A program made the position numbers and the translations under genes. A stretch of 45,507 bases of DNA. Source: Zoogloea sp. (GTDB lineage Bacteria > Pseudomonadota > Gammaproteobacteria > Burkholderiales > Rhodocyclaceae). The stretch covers positions 1-45,507 of the forward strand of contig NZ_JAQUVG010000016.1 in assembly GCF_028693495.1 (NCBI RefSeq), written 5' to 3'. Under the pieces are notes generated by a model, which was given only the letters and a program-made list of their open reading frames with translations, was not told the DNA's origin and made no database searches. Shown piece by piece: positions 18,166 through 23,978 of this stretch (the first letter of the stretch is position 1; each line of letters opens with the position of its first letter).

Positions 18166-19076
18166 TGAGATTCACCATTTACCAGGAGAGCCGCGTCGGC
18201 AAGCGACGCACCAACCAGGACCGGGTGGCTTACTCCTACACCCGGGATGCCTTGCTGATGGTGCTCGCCGACGGGATGGGCGGGCACCTCTACGGGGAGA
18301 TCGCCGCCCAGCTGGCGGTGCAGTTCATTGCCCAGTCCTTCCAGCAGGAAGCCCGTCCGAAGGTCACCGATCCCATCCTGTTCCTGTCCCGGGTGATCAG
18401 CAACGCCCACCACGCCATCCTCGACTACGCCTTCGACAAGCAACTCTCCGACGTCCCGCGGACCACCATCGTCACCTGTCTGATCCAGGACGGCGTGGCC
18501 CACTGGGCCCACGCCGGGGACTCCCGCCTCTACATGATCCGCCGGGGCAAGGTGGTCGCTCAGACCCGTGACCACTCGCGGGTCCAGATGATGCTGGACC
18601 AGGGCCTGCTCGACGCCGAGGCGGCGGCAGTTCACCCCAGCCGCAACCGGATCTTCAGCTGCCTCGGTGGCAACCACCCACCCCAGATCGAGTTTTCACG
18701 GGCCGTGCCCCTGACCAACGGGGATGTTCTGGCCCTCTGTTCCGACGGCGTCTGGGGCCACCTGGAAAGCCACACGCTGGCATCCTTCCTGGAAAATGGC
18801 AAAGTCATGGAAGGAGTACCCCGGCTGATGAACGAAGCCGAGCGCCTGGGCGGCGCCCAGTGCGACAACCTCTCCCTCATCGCCATGAGCTGGCACGACG
18901 ATCACCCGGAAGCCGACGGTCCGGACTCCGTCTCCACCCGGGGCATGGCCGCCGACGCCTTTACAACTCAGATGGAGGGCTTCGGGCGCAGCAAGCGCGA
19001 CCAGGAAGATCTCTCCGAAGACGAAATCGAGCGAGCCATCCGCGAAATCAACGCAGCGATCCACAAGTTCAAGTGA
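18165..19076 (+). CDS. PP2C-family Ser/Thr protein phosphatase
   Basis: This metal-dependent PPM phosphatase probably reverses phosphorylation by the kinase encoded just upstream. The 303-residue product has RRTNQDRV (motif 1), VLADGMGGH with the metal-binding Asp-Gly (motif 2), AHAGDSRLYM, TRDHS, LCSDGVWG and CDNLSLI, all in the PP2C order. After about residue 245 comes an acidic, helical tail (EDLSEDEIERAIREINAAI) not needed for the fold. The start codon shares a base with the kinase stop. A strong hairpin follows the gene. The pair precedes the island; in related genomes I would expect rph directly after it. Confidence 0.92.
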   Translation: MRFTIYQESRVGKRRTNQDRVAYSYTRDALLMVLADGMGGHLYGEIAAQLAVQFIAQSFQQEARPKVTDPILFLSRVISNAHHAILDYAFDKQLSDVPRTTIVTCLIQDGVAHWAHAGDSRLYMIRRGKVVAQTRDHSRVQMMLDQGLLDAEAAAVHPSRNRIFSCLGGNHPPQIEFSRAVPLTNGDVLALCSDGVWGHLESHTLASFLENGKVMEGVPRLMNEAERLGGAQCDNLSLIAMSWHDDHPEADGPDSVSTRGMAADAFTTQMEGFGRSKRDQEDLSEDEIERAIREINAAIHKFK

Positions 19077-19082
19077 TGTTTC

Positions 19083-19114
19083 AGGCCACCTCATACGGTG
19101 GCCTTAGTTCTTTG
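19083..19114 (+). terminator. Rho-independent-type terminator after the phosphatase gene
   Basis: AGGCCACC (19083-19090) and GGTGGCCT (19097-19104) form a perfect 8-bp stem with a six-base loop, followed by TAGTTCTTTG. It lies seven bases after the PP2C stop. The U-tract is imperfect. Confidence 0.65.
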
Positions 19115-19184
19115 AATTCAAGCACTTTTCAAAAAACACCGTTTCACGCCGTTTCACCCAAAATCACCCAATCGCCTACAATCT

Positions 19185-19207
19185 GTGTAGCTAGGTTTGT
19201 AGCTAGG
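19185..19207 (+). repeat. Left attachment-like direct repeat
   Basis: GTGTAGCTAG (19185-19194) is followed by TGTAGCTAGG (19198-19207), a near-tandem pair. The first unit is identical to 22513-22522 at the far end of the island. The repeats are short, so the attachment-site reading is an inference. Confidence 0.4.
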
Positions 19208-19220
19208 AATTTGAAGTTCC

Positions 19221-20039
19221 CTAGAGCCTGTCCTGAACGATGTGCATGGCATCGGCCAGATGGGGCAGCCTGAGGCAGGCAAAGGCCAGATAGTGCACTC
19301 CAGCCAAGGTTTCGGGCAAGCGTTCGTAATCCCGGGCCAAGCGGCGAAAGCGCGCTGCCCAACCGAAACTGCGTTCGACCACCCAGCGCCGGGGTAACAG
19401 CACGAATCCCCGCTTGGCCTCGGGGAGTTTGACCACGTCGAGGGTGATGCCGTGTTCAAGGGCTGCATTGGCGGGGTTCTGGCCGGTATACCCCTGATCG
19501 ACGTAGGCCAGGGTCACCTCCTGATTGCTCACGTCCTGGATCGCCTCGGCCAACTGGCCGACTTGATCCCGATCCTGTTCGTTGGCCGGCGTGACATGCA
19601 GCGCCAGCAGGTTGCCCAGCGTATCGACGGCCAGATGAACTTTCGAGCCCTTCTTGCGCTTGGCCCCGTTGTAGCCGGCGCGGGCACCGCTGGTGGGGGT
19701 CGATTGCAGCGTCCGGCTGTCCAGAATGGCCGCAGAGGGATGGGGTGTGCGCCCATCGGCCAGGCGCAGCAGCATGCGCAAGTCGTGCACGATGGCCTCG
19801 AAACAGCCGGCCTTGAATCAGCGCTGCATCTGCTGATGCACGCACGACCAGGGCGGCAGGTCGTTGGGCAGCATCCGCCACGGACAGCCGGTGCGCACCA
19901 CGTAGCGAAGTGCGTTGAACACTTCCCGTAGATCGTGCCGGCGCTGGCCGGCATCAAGCGGAAACAGAATCAGGTAAGGGGCGACGAAGGCCCATTCTTC
20001 GTCGCTGACATCGGTCGGGTAGGGTTTTCGGTCTGCCAT
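19221..20039 (-). pseudogene. IS5-family transposase with one in-frame UGA
   Basis: The transposase starts MADRKPYPTDVSDEEW at 20039 and continues in the same frame to 19221, but codon 74 is TGA (19820-19818) where the family has Trp after the QQMQR motif. The rest is intact, with catalytic Asp in [10 protein letters not shown], Asp in [10 protein letters not shown] and Glu in [11 protein letters not shown]. The single G-to-A change is the only lesion, so the gene is either a recent pseudogene or depends on readthrough. The final TAG stop uses the flanking target TA, so the inserted site supplies the stop codon. Confidence 0.88.
19224..19238 (+). repeat. Left terminal inverted repeat of the IS
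   Basis: GAGCCTGTCCTGAAC, identical to the complement of 20068-20082. The last transposase codons read through it. Confidence 0.85.
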
Positions 20040-20067
20040 AGACCGCGAATCTTAAGGCTATGGCATG

Positions 20068-20082
20068 GTTCAGGACAGGCTC
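20068..20082 (+). repeat. Right terminal inverted repeat of the IS
   Basis: GTTCAGGACAGGCTC, the complement of 19224-19238. It lies 28 bases upstream of the transposase start. Confidence 0.85.
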
Positions 20083-20118
20083 TAGGGATAGGCGAACGGG
20101 TTTGCTGCATCCCGCCCT

Positions 20119-20319
20119 ATGTGTATCCTACACACCATAAACAGCGCCGACGTGATTCGCATGCTCAAGGCCGATGGCTGGGAAGAAGTCGCCACACGGG
20201 GCAGCCATCACCAGTTCAAGCACCCCGCCAAACCCGGCCGGGTGACGGTGCCGCACCCGAAGAAAGACCTTCCGACGGGAACGCTGCATTCGATCCTGAA
20301 ACAAGCCGGCATCAAGTAA
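20119..20319 (+). CDS. hicA: HicA-family mRNA interferase toxin
   Basis: HicA toxins cleave mRNA on a small double-stranded-RNA-binding-like fold and are neutralised by HicB. The 66-residue frame contains the family core VIRMLKADGWEEVATRGSH and the catalytic His in GSHHQFKHP, then VTVPHPKKDLPTGTLHSILKQAGI. The start is unclear. ATG 20119 lies inside a palindrome that overlaps the likely -10 box; the position where homologues have the Met of MNSADV is ATA (20137); GTG 20152 is a third option. hicB follows after 13 bases with a strong AGGAGG. The IS right end is only 36 bases upstream. Confidence 0.85.
   Translation: MCILHTINSADVIRMLKADGWEEVATRGSHHQFKHPAKPGRVTVPHPKKDLPTGTLHSILKQAGIK
20120..20134 (+). 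promoter_or_regulatory. Perfect palindrome, likely HicB operator over the hicA promoter
   Basis: TGTGTA-TCC-TACACA is a perfect inverted repeat with 6-base arms. It contains TATCCT, a plausible -10 hexamer. HicB antitoxins commonly repress their own operon through short palindromes here, and this HicB has a ribbon-helix-helix-like C-terminus able to bind DNA. The assignment is inferred from position and symmetry. Confidence 0.55.
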
Positions 20320-20332
20320 AGGAGGCCCCGCG

Positions 20333-20728
20333 ATGCGCTACCCCATTGCAATTGAACCTGGCAACGATGCCAACGCTTGGGGCGTTGTTGTGCCCGATCT
20401 GCCGGGCTGCTTTTCAGCAGGAGACACCCTTGACGAAGCCATCGAACAGGCTCGTGAAGCCATCGTGCTTCACCTTTACGGGCTACTTGATGACGGGGAG
20501 GACATCCCACCGCCCCGCCCCGTGAGTGAACACCAGGGCCGGCCGGAGTTTGCGGGCTGGATCTGGGCTGTGGTGGAGATCGATCCCGCGATGCTCGATA
20601 GCCAAGTCGAACGGGTCAATATCACCTTGCCCCGGCGGGTGCTGTCCCGTCTGGATCGTGCCGCACGGGCGGCCGGTGAAACCCGGTCGGGCTACATCGC
20701 CCGGCTGGCCCTGGGGGAGCGGGTGTAG
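20333..20728 (+). CDS. hicB: HicB-family antitoxin
   Basis: HicB binds and blocks HicA and represses the operon. The 131-residue product has the partial RNase H-like N-terminal domain (YPIAIEPG, GVVVPDLPGCFSAGDTLDEAI, EAIVLHL) and a C-terminal ribbon-helix-helix DNA-binding segment (VERVNITLPRRVLSRLDRAARAAGETRSGYIARLAL). An AGGAGG site lies about eight bases upstream of ATG 20333. It is intact and follows hicA directly, so the module may be functional although the surrounding island is decayed. Confidence 0.92.
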   Translation: MRYPIAIEPGNDANAWGVVVPDLPGCFSAGDTLDEAIEQAREAIVLHLYGLLDDGEDIPPPRPVSEHQGRPEFAGWIWAVVEIDPAMLDSQVERVNITLPRRVLSRLDRAARAAGETRSGYIARLALGERV

Positions 20729-20761
20729 TCGTTACCGTCGTTCTGCCCACTCTCTGTTATT

Positions 20762-20825
20762 CCAGCGCCGGGCATGTCCCGGCGTTGTGCTTTCTGGCGC
20801 CCGGGTGCCGCCGGCCCTCGCCCTT
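20762..20825 (+). repeat. 64-bp island repeat, copy 1, with terminator-like hairpin
   Basis: This stretch recurs at 21863-21926 with only a few differences. It begins with a perfect 7-bp stem (CGCCGGG at 20766-20772 and CCCGGCG at 20778-20784, loop CATGT) followed by TTGTGCTTTCT, which could terminate hicAB transcripts. The conserved part continues for about 30 bases beyond the hairpin, more than a terminator needs. Confidence 0.65.
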
Positions 20826-21201
20826 GGTCTTTCACCTGGCGGGCGGACACAGCGGCCCCGTGGGCTTCCCTTCCACACTCCGGGCGCTGCATTGGGCGGT
20901 GTATCTCGAAAGCCATGCCCGGCGCTGCTATGGCGCGGCACAGGCCGGCGAAGCGGATACGGCACGGCGGATCCTGGAGCGGATTGCAAAGGGGGATCTT
21001 CCGCGGGAGGGCTTCGGGACGCGGGACATTCAGCGGGCGTGCTGGTCAGGGCTGGCCGATCAAAAGCAGGTTTCCGCCGGGTTGGATCTGCTGGTGGAAC
21101 TGGGACACCTGGAAGCCTGGCAGGAGCCAACCCGCGGGCGGGTCAAGACGCTGTACATCGTGAATCCGAAGTCTTCACAGACTGCTGTGGCGAAGCACTG
21201 A
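20818..21201 (+). pseudogene. C-terminal remnant of a DUF3987 (primase/helicase-like) protein
   Basis: The frame from about 20827 to 21201 resembles the C-terminal end of DUF3987 proteins found on phages and islands: VFHLAGGHSGPV, LRALHWAVYLESHARRCYGAA, ARRILERIAKGDLP, FGTRDIQRACWSGL and GLDLLVELGHLEAW. The N-terminal several hundred residues, including any ATPase part, are missing. Just upstream PALAL occurs in another frame, consistent with a one-base insertion around 20826. No proper start codon or ribosome binding site precedes it. The family assignment is from memory of the motif pattern. Confidence 0.6.
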
Positions 21202-21239
21202 GCGGAGCCGATTTTCCCCCACATGCACCAGGAAGCGAA

Positions 21240-21280
21240 CTGACAAAACTGACAGAAGGGGCTTTTGTCAGTTTTGTCAG
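21240..21280. repeat. Perfect 15-bp inverted repeat with internal direct repeats
   Basis: CTGACAAAACTGACA (21240-21254) and TGTCAGTTTTGTCAG (21266-21280) are perfect complements separated by 11 bases. Each arm itself contains two TGACA-type units. It lies between the DUF3987 remnant and the DUF4258 gene. It may be a regulatory or termination hairpin, a protein-binding site, or a fossil of coding sequence, since similar K-T-D-K-T codon runs occur in DUF3987 proteins. Confidence 0.7.
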
Positions 21281-21353
21281 TGACCCCGCGGGGGGTGTAT
21301 GGGGGAAATTTCGGGGCATTGCCTGGCGTCGCTGCTATGTTATGGTTCAAGCC

Positions 21354-21614
21354 ATGCACTCACGCCGATTTGACCGCCCGATCATTCTGACCCGTCATGC
21401 CCGCTTGCGCATGGATGAGCGCAATATCAGCCAAGCGGAATTGCTGGCGGTAATCGATACCGGAGAAACACGATACAAGGACGACTCCCACCTGTGGGCG
21501 TTCAAGCACATTTCAGAGCGTGCCGACAATCTTGTTTGCGCGGTGCTGGTGCTCGAAGATTCGGTAGTGGTCAAGACCGTGATGCATCACTTCAGTTTGG
21601 AGGCCTCGCCATGA
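21354..21614 (+). CDS. DUF4258 protein, predicted toxin of a TA pair
   Basis: This 86-residue basic protein has the DUF4258 pattern: LTRHARLRMDERNIS near the N-terminus, then ELLAVIDTGETRYKDD, a short strand region (NLVCAVLVLEDSVVVKTVMHH) and a final His-His. DUF4258 proteins are small, often lie beside an antitoxin-like partner, and are predicted toxins with an RNase-like fold. ATG 21354 was preferred; an in-frame ATG at 21342 would add four residues. It overlaps the DUF2283 gene by four bases (ATGA), so the two are made together. Toxic activity is inferred, not shown. Confidence 0.75.
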   Translation: MHSRRFDRPIILTRHARLRMDERNISQAELLAVIDTGETRYKDDSHLWAFKHISERADNLVCAVLVLEDSVVVKTVMHHFSLEASP

Positions 21615-21808
21615 GAACCACGTATTACGACGATGACGACATTCTTGTGATTCGCCTGAGTGACAAGCCTATTGCTCGCGAGGTGTCGCAGGACTGGAAC
21701 ACCCATGTCAGTTACGCCGCCGATGGAACCGCCGTGGAAGTGGTTGTTCTGGATGCCCGTGCAAGCGGGGCGTTGCCGGTAGAGGTTGCGCACGGACACG
21801 CTGCTTGA
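21611..21808 (+). CDS. DUF2283 protein, predicted antitoxin partner
   Basis: This 65-residue acidic protein has the DUF2283 core: an N-terminal YYDDDDILVIRLSDKPIAREVSQDW stretch and a second strand set in GTAVEVVVLDA. DUF2283 proteins commonly sit next to DUF4258 or related toxins. It overlaps the upstream gene as ATGA. No DNA-binding domain is evident, so any autoregulation would need the toxin or another factor. The gene is intact. Confidence 0.75.
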   Translation: MRTTYYDDDDILVIRLSDKPIAREVSQDWNTHVSYAADGTAVEVVVLDARASGALPVEVAHGHAA

Positions 21809-21862
21809 CGGGGCTTCTGTAGGAATGTTTTCAAATCGGGGGGCGAGTCCCCTAATCCAAGA

Positions 21863-21926
21863 CCAGCGCCGGGCACGTCCCGGCGTTGTGCTTTCTGGCA
21901 GACGGGCGCCGCCGGCCCTTCGCCCC
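21863..21926 (+). repeat. 64-bp island repeat, copy 2, with terminator-like hairpin
   Basis: This copy matches 20762-20825 with two isolated transitions, a three-base block change and an indel near the end. The hairpin is CGCCGGG/CCCGGCG at 21867-21885, followed by TTGTGCTTTCT. It lies about 55 bases after the DUF2283 stop, as copy 1 lies after hicB, so both toxin-antitoxin pairs end at the same module. Confidence 0.65.
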
Positions 21927-22025
21927 CTCGAAGCCGTGCCCGGCCGTTTCCCCTGCGTTTCTCGATTTTGGCGTTTCGGTCGATAGCTCAAAAGGTATAG
22001 GTTTTGAGCCAGAAAGAAGCCCGCC

Positions 22026-22481
22026 ATGTCCGCCATCGTCGCCTATGCCCGCGTCTCGACCGATGACCAAACCTGCGAGAACCAGCGCCGCACCATTTCG
22101 GCCCGCTACGCCGTAGCGAAGTGGTTCACCGATGACGGGGTATCGGGTGCGATCGCTGCGACCGAGCGCCCATCGATGGCGGCCCTGCTGGCCTATGTGC
22201 GGGAGGGGGACGTGGTAATCGTTGCCGCAATCGACCGGCTCGGGCGCAACACCATTGACGTGCTCTGCACCGTTGAAGCCCTGAAGGCCAAGGGCGTGTC
22301 GGTGGTTTCGATGCGGGAAGGCTTCGACCTGGTGCCCCCCGCCGGCAAGCCCCTGGGGCGGTCCAAGAGCCTTGACGATGCCGCCGTTGGCGCCGGCGGA
22401 GCACTTCGGCATTTAGGTGGCGAGTGTGAAGCGGGCTTGCTCGAAGGTAAGTGCAAGGCGTGACCAATGCCGGCTGTGAAG
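22026..22481 (+). pseudogene. Serine recombinase (resolvase/invertase) pseudogene
   Basis: The frame starts at ATG 22026 with the resolvase catalytic domain: IVAYARVSTDDQTCENQR with the nucleophilic Ser, then FTDDGVSGAIAATERP and VVIVAAIDRLGRNTIDVL. After SMREGFDLVPPAGK it jumps directly to PLGRSKSLDD, so the long E-helix and linker (roughly 30-35 residues) are missing. After DDAAV the frame shifts: AEHFGI and VASVKRACSKVSA of the helix-turn-helix lie in the next frame, interrupted by a TAG at about 22410. The open frame itself stops at 22463. It cannot make an active recombinase. Confidence 0.85.
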
Positions 22482-22512
22482 CTGGCACAATCAGGGGACG
22501 CCTAAAGCATCC

Positions 22513-22522
22513 GTGTAGCTAG
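22513..22522 (+). repeat. Right attachment-like direct repeat
   Basis: GTGTAGCTAG here matches 19185-19194 exactly. It lies 65 bases before rph and just after the recombinase pseudogene, at the expected right limit of the island. Confidence 0.4.
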
Positions 22523-22587
22523 AGGCAGCCAAACCCCTACCACACAAGGCTTTCAACCACAAGCAGAAGAACCCATCCCAAGTTCAA

Positions 22588-23328
22588 ATGACCGACACCT
22601 CCTTCGCCCGCCCCAGTGGCCGCACGCCCGCCCAGCTCCGCCCCATCCGCATCACCCGCGGCTTTACCCGCCACGCAGAAGGCTCGGTGCTCATCGAATT
22701 CGGCGACACCCGGGTGCTGTGCACGGCCAGTGTCGAAGAGAGCGTCCCCCCCTTCCTGCGCGGCAAGGGCCAGGGCTGGCTGACCGCCGAATACGGCATG
22801 CTGCCCCGCTCCACCCACACCCGCAGCGCCCGCGAAGCGGCCAAGGGCAAGCAGAGCGGCCGGACCCAGGAGATCCAGCGCCTGATCGGGCGCAGCCTGC
22901 GCGCCGTGGTGGACATGACCGCCCTGGGCGAGCGCCAGATCACCATCGATTGCGACGTGCTTCAGGCTGACGGAGGCACCCGCACCGCATCCATCACAGG
23001 CGCCTGCATTGCTGTCCATGAAGCCCTGGAGGGGCTGGTCAAGGCCGGCAAGCTGCCTGCCAACCCGATGCGCGACTTCGTCGCCGCCATCTCGGTGGGC
23101 ATCTACAAGGGGGTTCCCGTGCTCGACCTCGATTACCCGGAAGACTCCGGCTGTGAAACCGACATGAACGTGGTCATGACGGGCAGCGGCGGCTTTGTCG
23201 AAGTCCAGGGCACCGCCGAAGGCGCGCCCTTTTCCCGCGCTGAACTGGACAGCCTGCTGGAACTGGCCGGCACCGGCATTGCCGAACTCGTTGTGGAACA
23301 GAAAAAGGCCCTCGGCATTCCAGCCTGA
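22588..23328 (+). CDS. rph: Ribonuclease PH
   Basis: RNase PH is a phosphorolytic 3'-5' exoribonuclease that trims tRNA 3' ends. The 246-residue product carries [51 protein letters not shown], the RNA-binding region [16 protein letters not shown] and the phosphate/metal site [28 protein letters not shown] (each read in parts). The C-terminus is complete, unlike the truncated rph of E. coli K-12. No clear ribosome binding site precedes ATG 22588. It begins the rph-rdgB-hemW group right of the island. Confidence 0.96.
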   Translation: MTDTSFARPSGRTPAQLRPIRITRGFTRHAEGSVLIEFGDTRVLCTASVEESVPPFLRGKGQGWLTAEYGMLPRSTHTRSAREAAKGKQSGRTQEIQRLIGRSLRAVVDMTALGERQITIDCDVLQADGGTRTASITGACIAVHEALEGLVKAGKLPANPMRDFVAAISVGIYKGVPVLDLDYPEDSGCETDMNVVMTGSGGFVEVQGTAEGAPFSRAELDSLLELAGTGIAELVVEQKKALGIPA

Positions 23329-23351
23329 GCGCCACGAAAGCGAGGCCCCCC

Positions 23352-23945
23352 ATGAAACAGCTCGTCCTGGCCAGCGGCAACGCCGGCAAGCTCAAGGAAC
23401 TCTCCGCCCTGCTCGCCCCCCTCGGCATCGAGGTGCTGCCTCAGTCGGCCTTCCAAGTCCCGGAAGCCGAAGAGCCTCACCCAAGCTTCATCGAAAACGC
23501 CATCGCCAAAGCCCGCCACGCCGCCCATGTCACCGGCCTGCCGGCCCTGGCTGACGACTCGGGGCTGTGCGTGCACATCCTGGGAGGATCCCCCGGCGTC
23601 CTGTCAGCGCGCTTCGCCGGCGAACCCAAGTCCGACCAGCGCAACAACGAACTGCTTCTGACCCGACTTGCCGGCCAGACAGATCGCCGGGCACGCTTCT
23701 ACTGCGCCCTCGCCCTGGTCCGTCACGCGGACGACCCCCAGCCCCTGATGGCTACCGGCGAATGGCACGGGGAAATCCTCGATGCCCCCCGGGGCAGTGC
23801 CGGCTTTGGCTACGACCCCCTGTTCCTGGTGCCCGACCTGGAGCAGACTGCCGCCGAAATCCCCGCCGAACTCAAGAATGTCCTGTCCCACCGGGGCAAG
23901 GCCTTCCGCCAGCTCCTCGACAAGCTGCAGGCCGAACTGGCCTGA
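23352..23945 (+). CDS. rdgB: dITP/XTP pyrophosphatase (Ham1/RdgB)
   Basis: This house-cleaning enzyme hydrolyses dITP, ITP and XTP to monophosphates, keeping damaged purines out of DNA and RNA. The 197-residue protein has LASGNAGKLKEL with the substrate-binding S/T-x-N-x-x-K motif, SFIENAIAKARHA, the metal-binding ADDSGLCV, GVLSARFAG, GSAGFGYDPLF and LSHRGKAF near the end. All are in the usual order. It follows rph by 23 bases and precedes hemW. Confidence 0.96.
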   Translation: MKQLVLASGNAGKLKELSALLAPLGIEVLPQSAFQVPEAEEPHPSFIENAIAKARHAAHVTGLPALADDSGLCVHILGGSPGVLSARFAGEPKSDQRNNELLLTRLAGQTDRRARFYCALALVRHADDPQPLMATGEWHGEILDAPRGSAGFGYDPLFLVPDLEQTAAEIPAELKNVLSHRGKAFRQLLDKLQAELA

Positions 23946-23978
23946 CCTTTTGCCGGCCCTGGGCCGGCCTCGCTGCAC

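Larger units (their letters stand above)
19224..20082 (-). mobile_element. IS5-family insertion sequence (about 859 bp)
   Basis: The element is bounded by perfect 15-bp terminal inverted repeats, GAGCCTGTCCTGAAC at 19224-19238 and its complement at 20068-20082. Flanking TA dinucleotides (19222-19223 and 20083-20084) sit inside CTAG on both sides, fitting a TA or CTAG target duplication. Removing the element restores the palindromic site TTCCCTAGGGAT. One transposase gene on the minus strand fills the element. Ends and target resemble the IS427/IS1031-like branches of IS5; the exact group cannot be fixed without a database search. Confidence 0.88.
19185..22522. mobile_element. Decayed mobile island between the PP2C gene and rph
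   Basis: About 3.3 kb of accessory sequence separates the PP2C gene from rph. It contains an IS5-family element, hicA-hicB, a DUF3987 remnant, a DUF4258/DUF2283 pair, a duplicated 64-bp repeat and a serine-recombinase pseudogene. The 10-bp sequence GTGTAGCTAG occurs at 19185-19194 and again at 22513-22522, and a related TGTAGCTAGG at 19198-19207; these may be remnants of attachment sites. No intact integrase is present, so the limits are inferred from gene content and these repeats. Confidence 0.6.

Noticed and set aside
21786-21986. Short open frame between the DUF2283 gene and the recombinase remnant
   Set aside because: It mostly covers the 64-bp repeat, has no ribosome binding site and no recognisable protein features.
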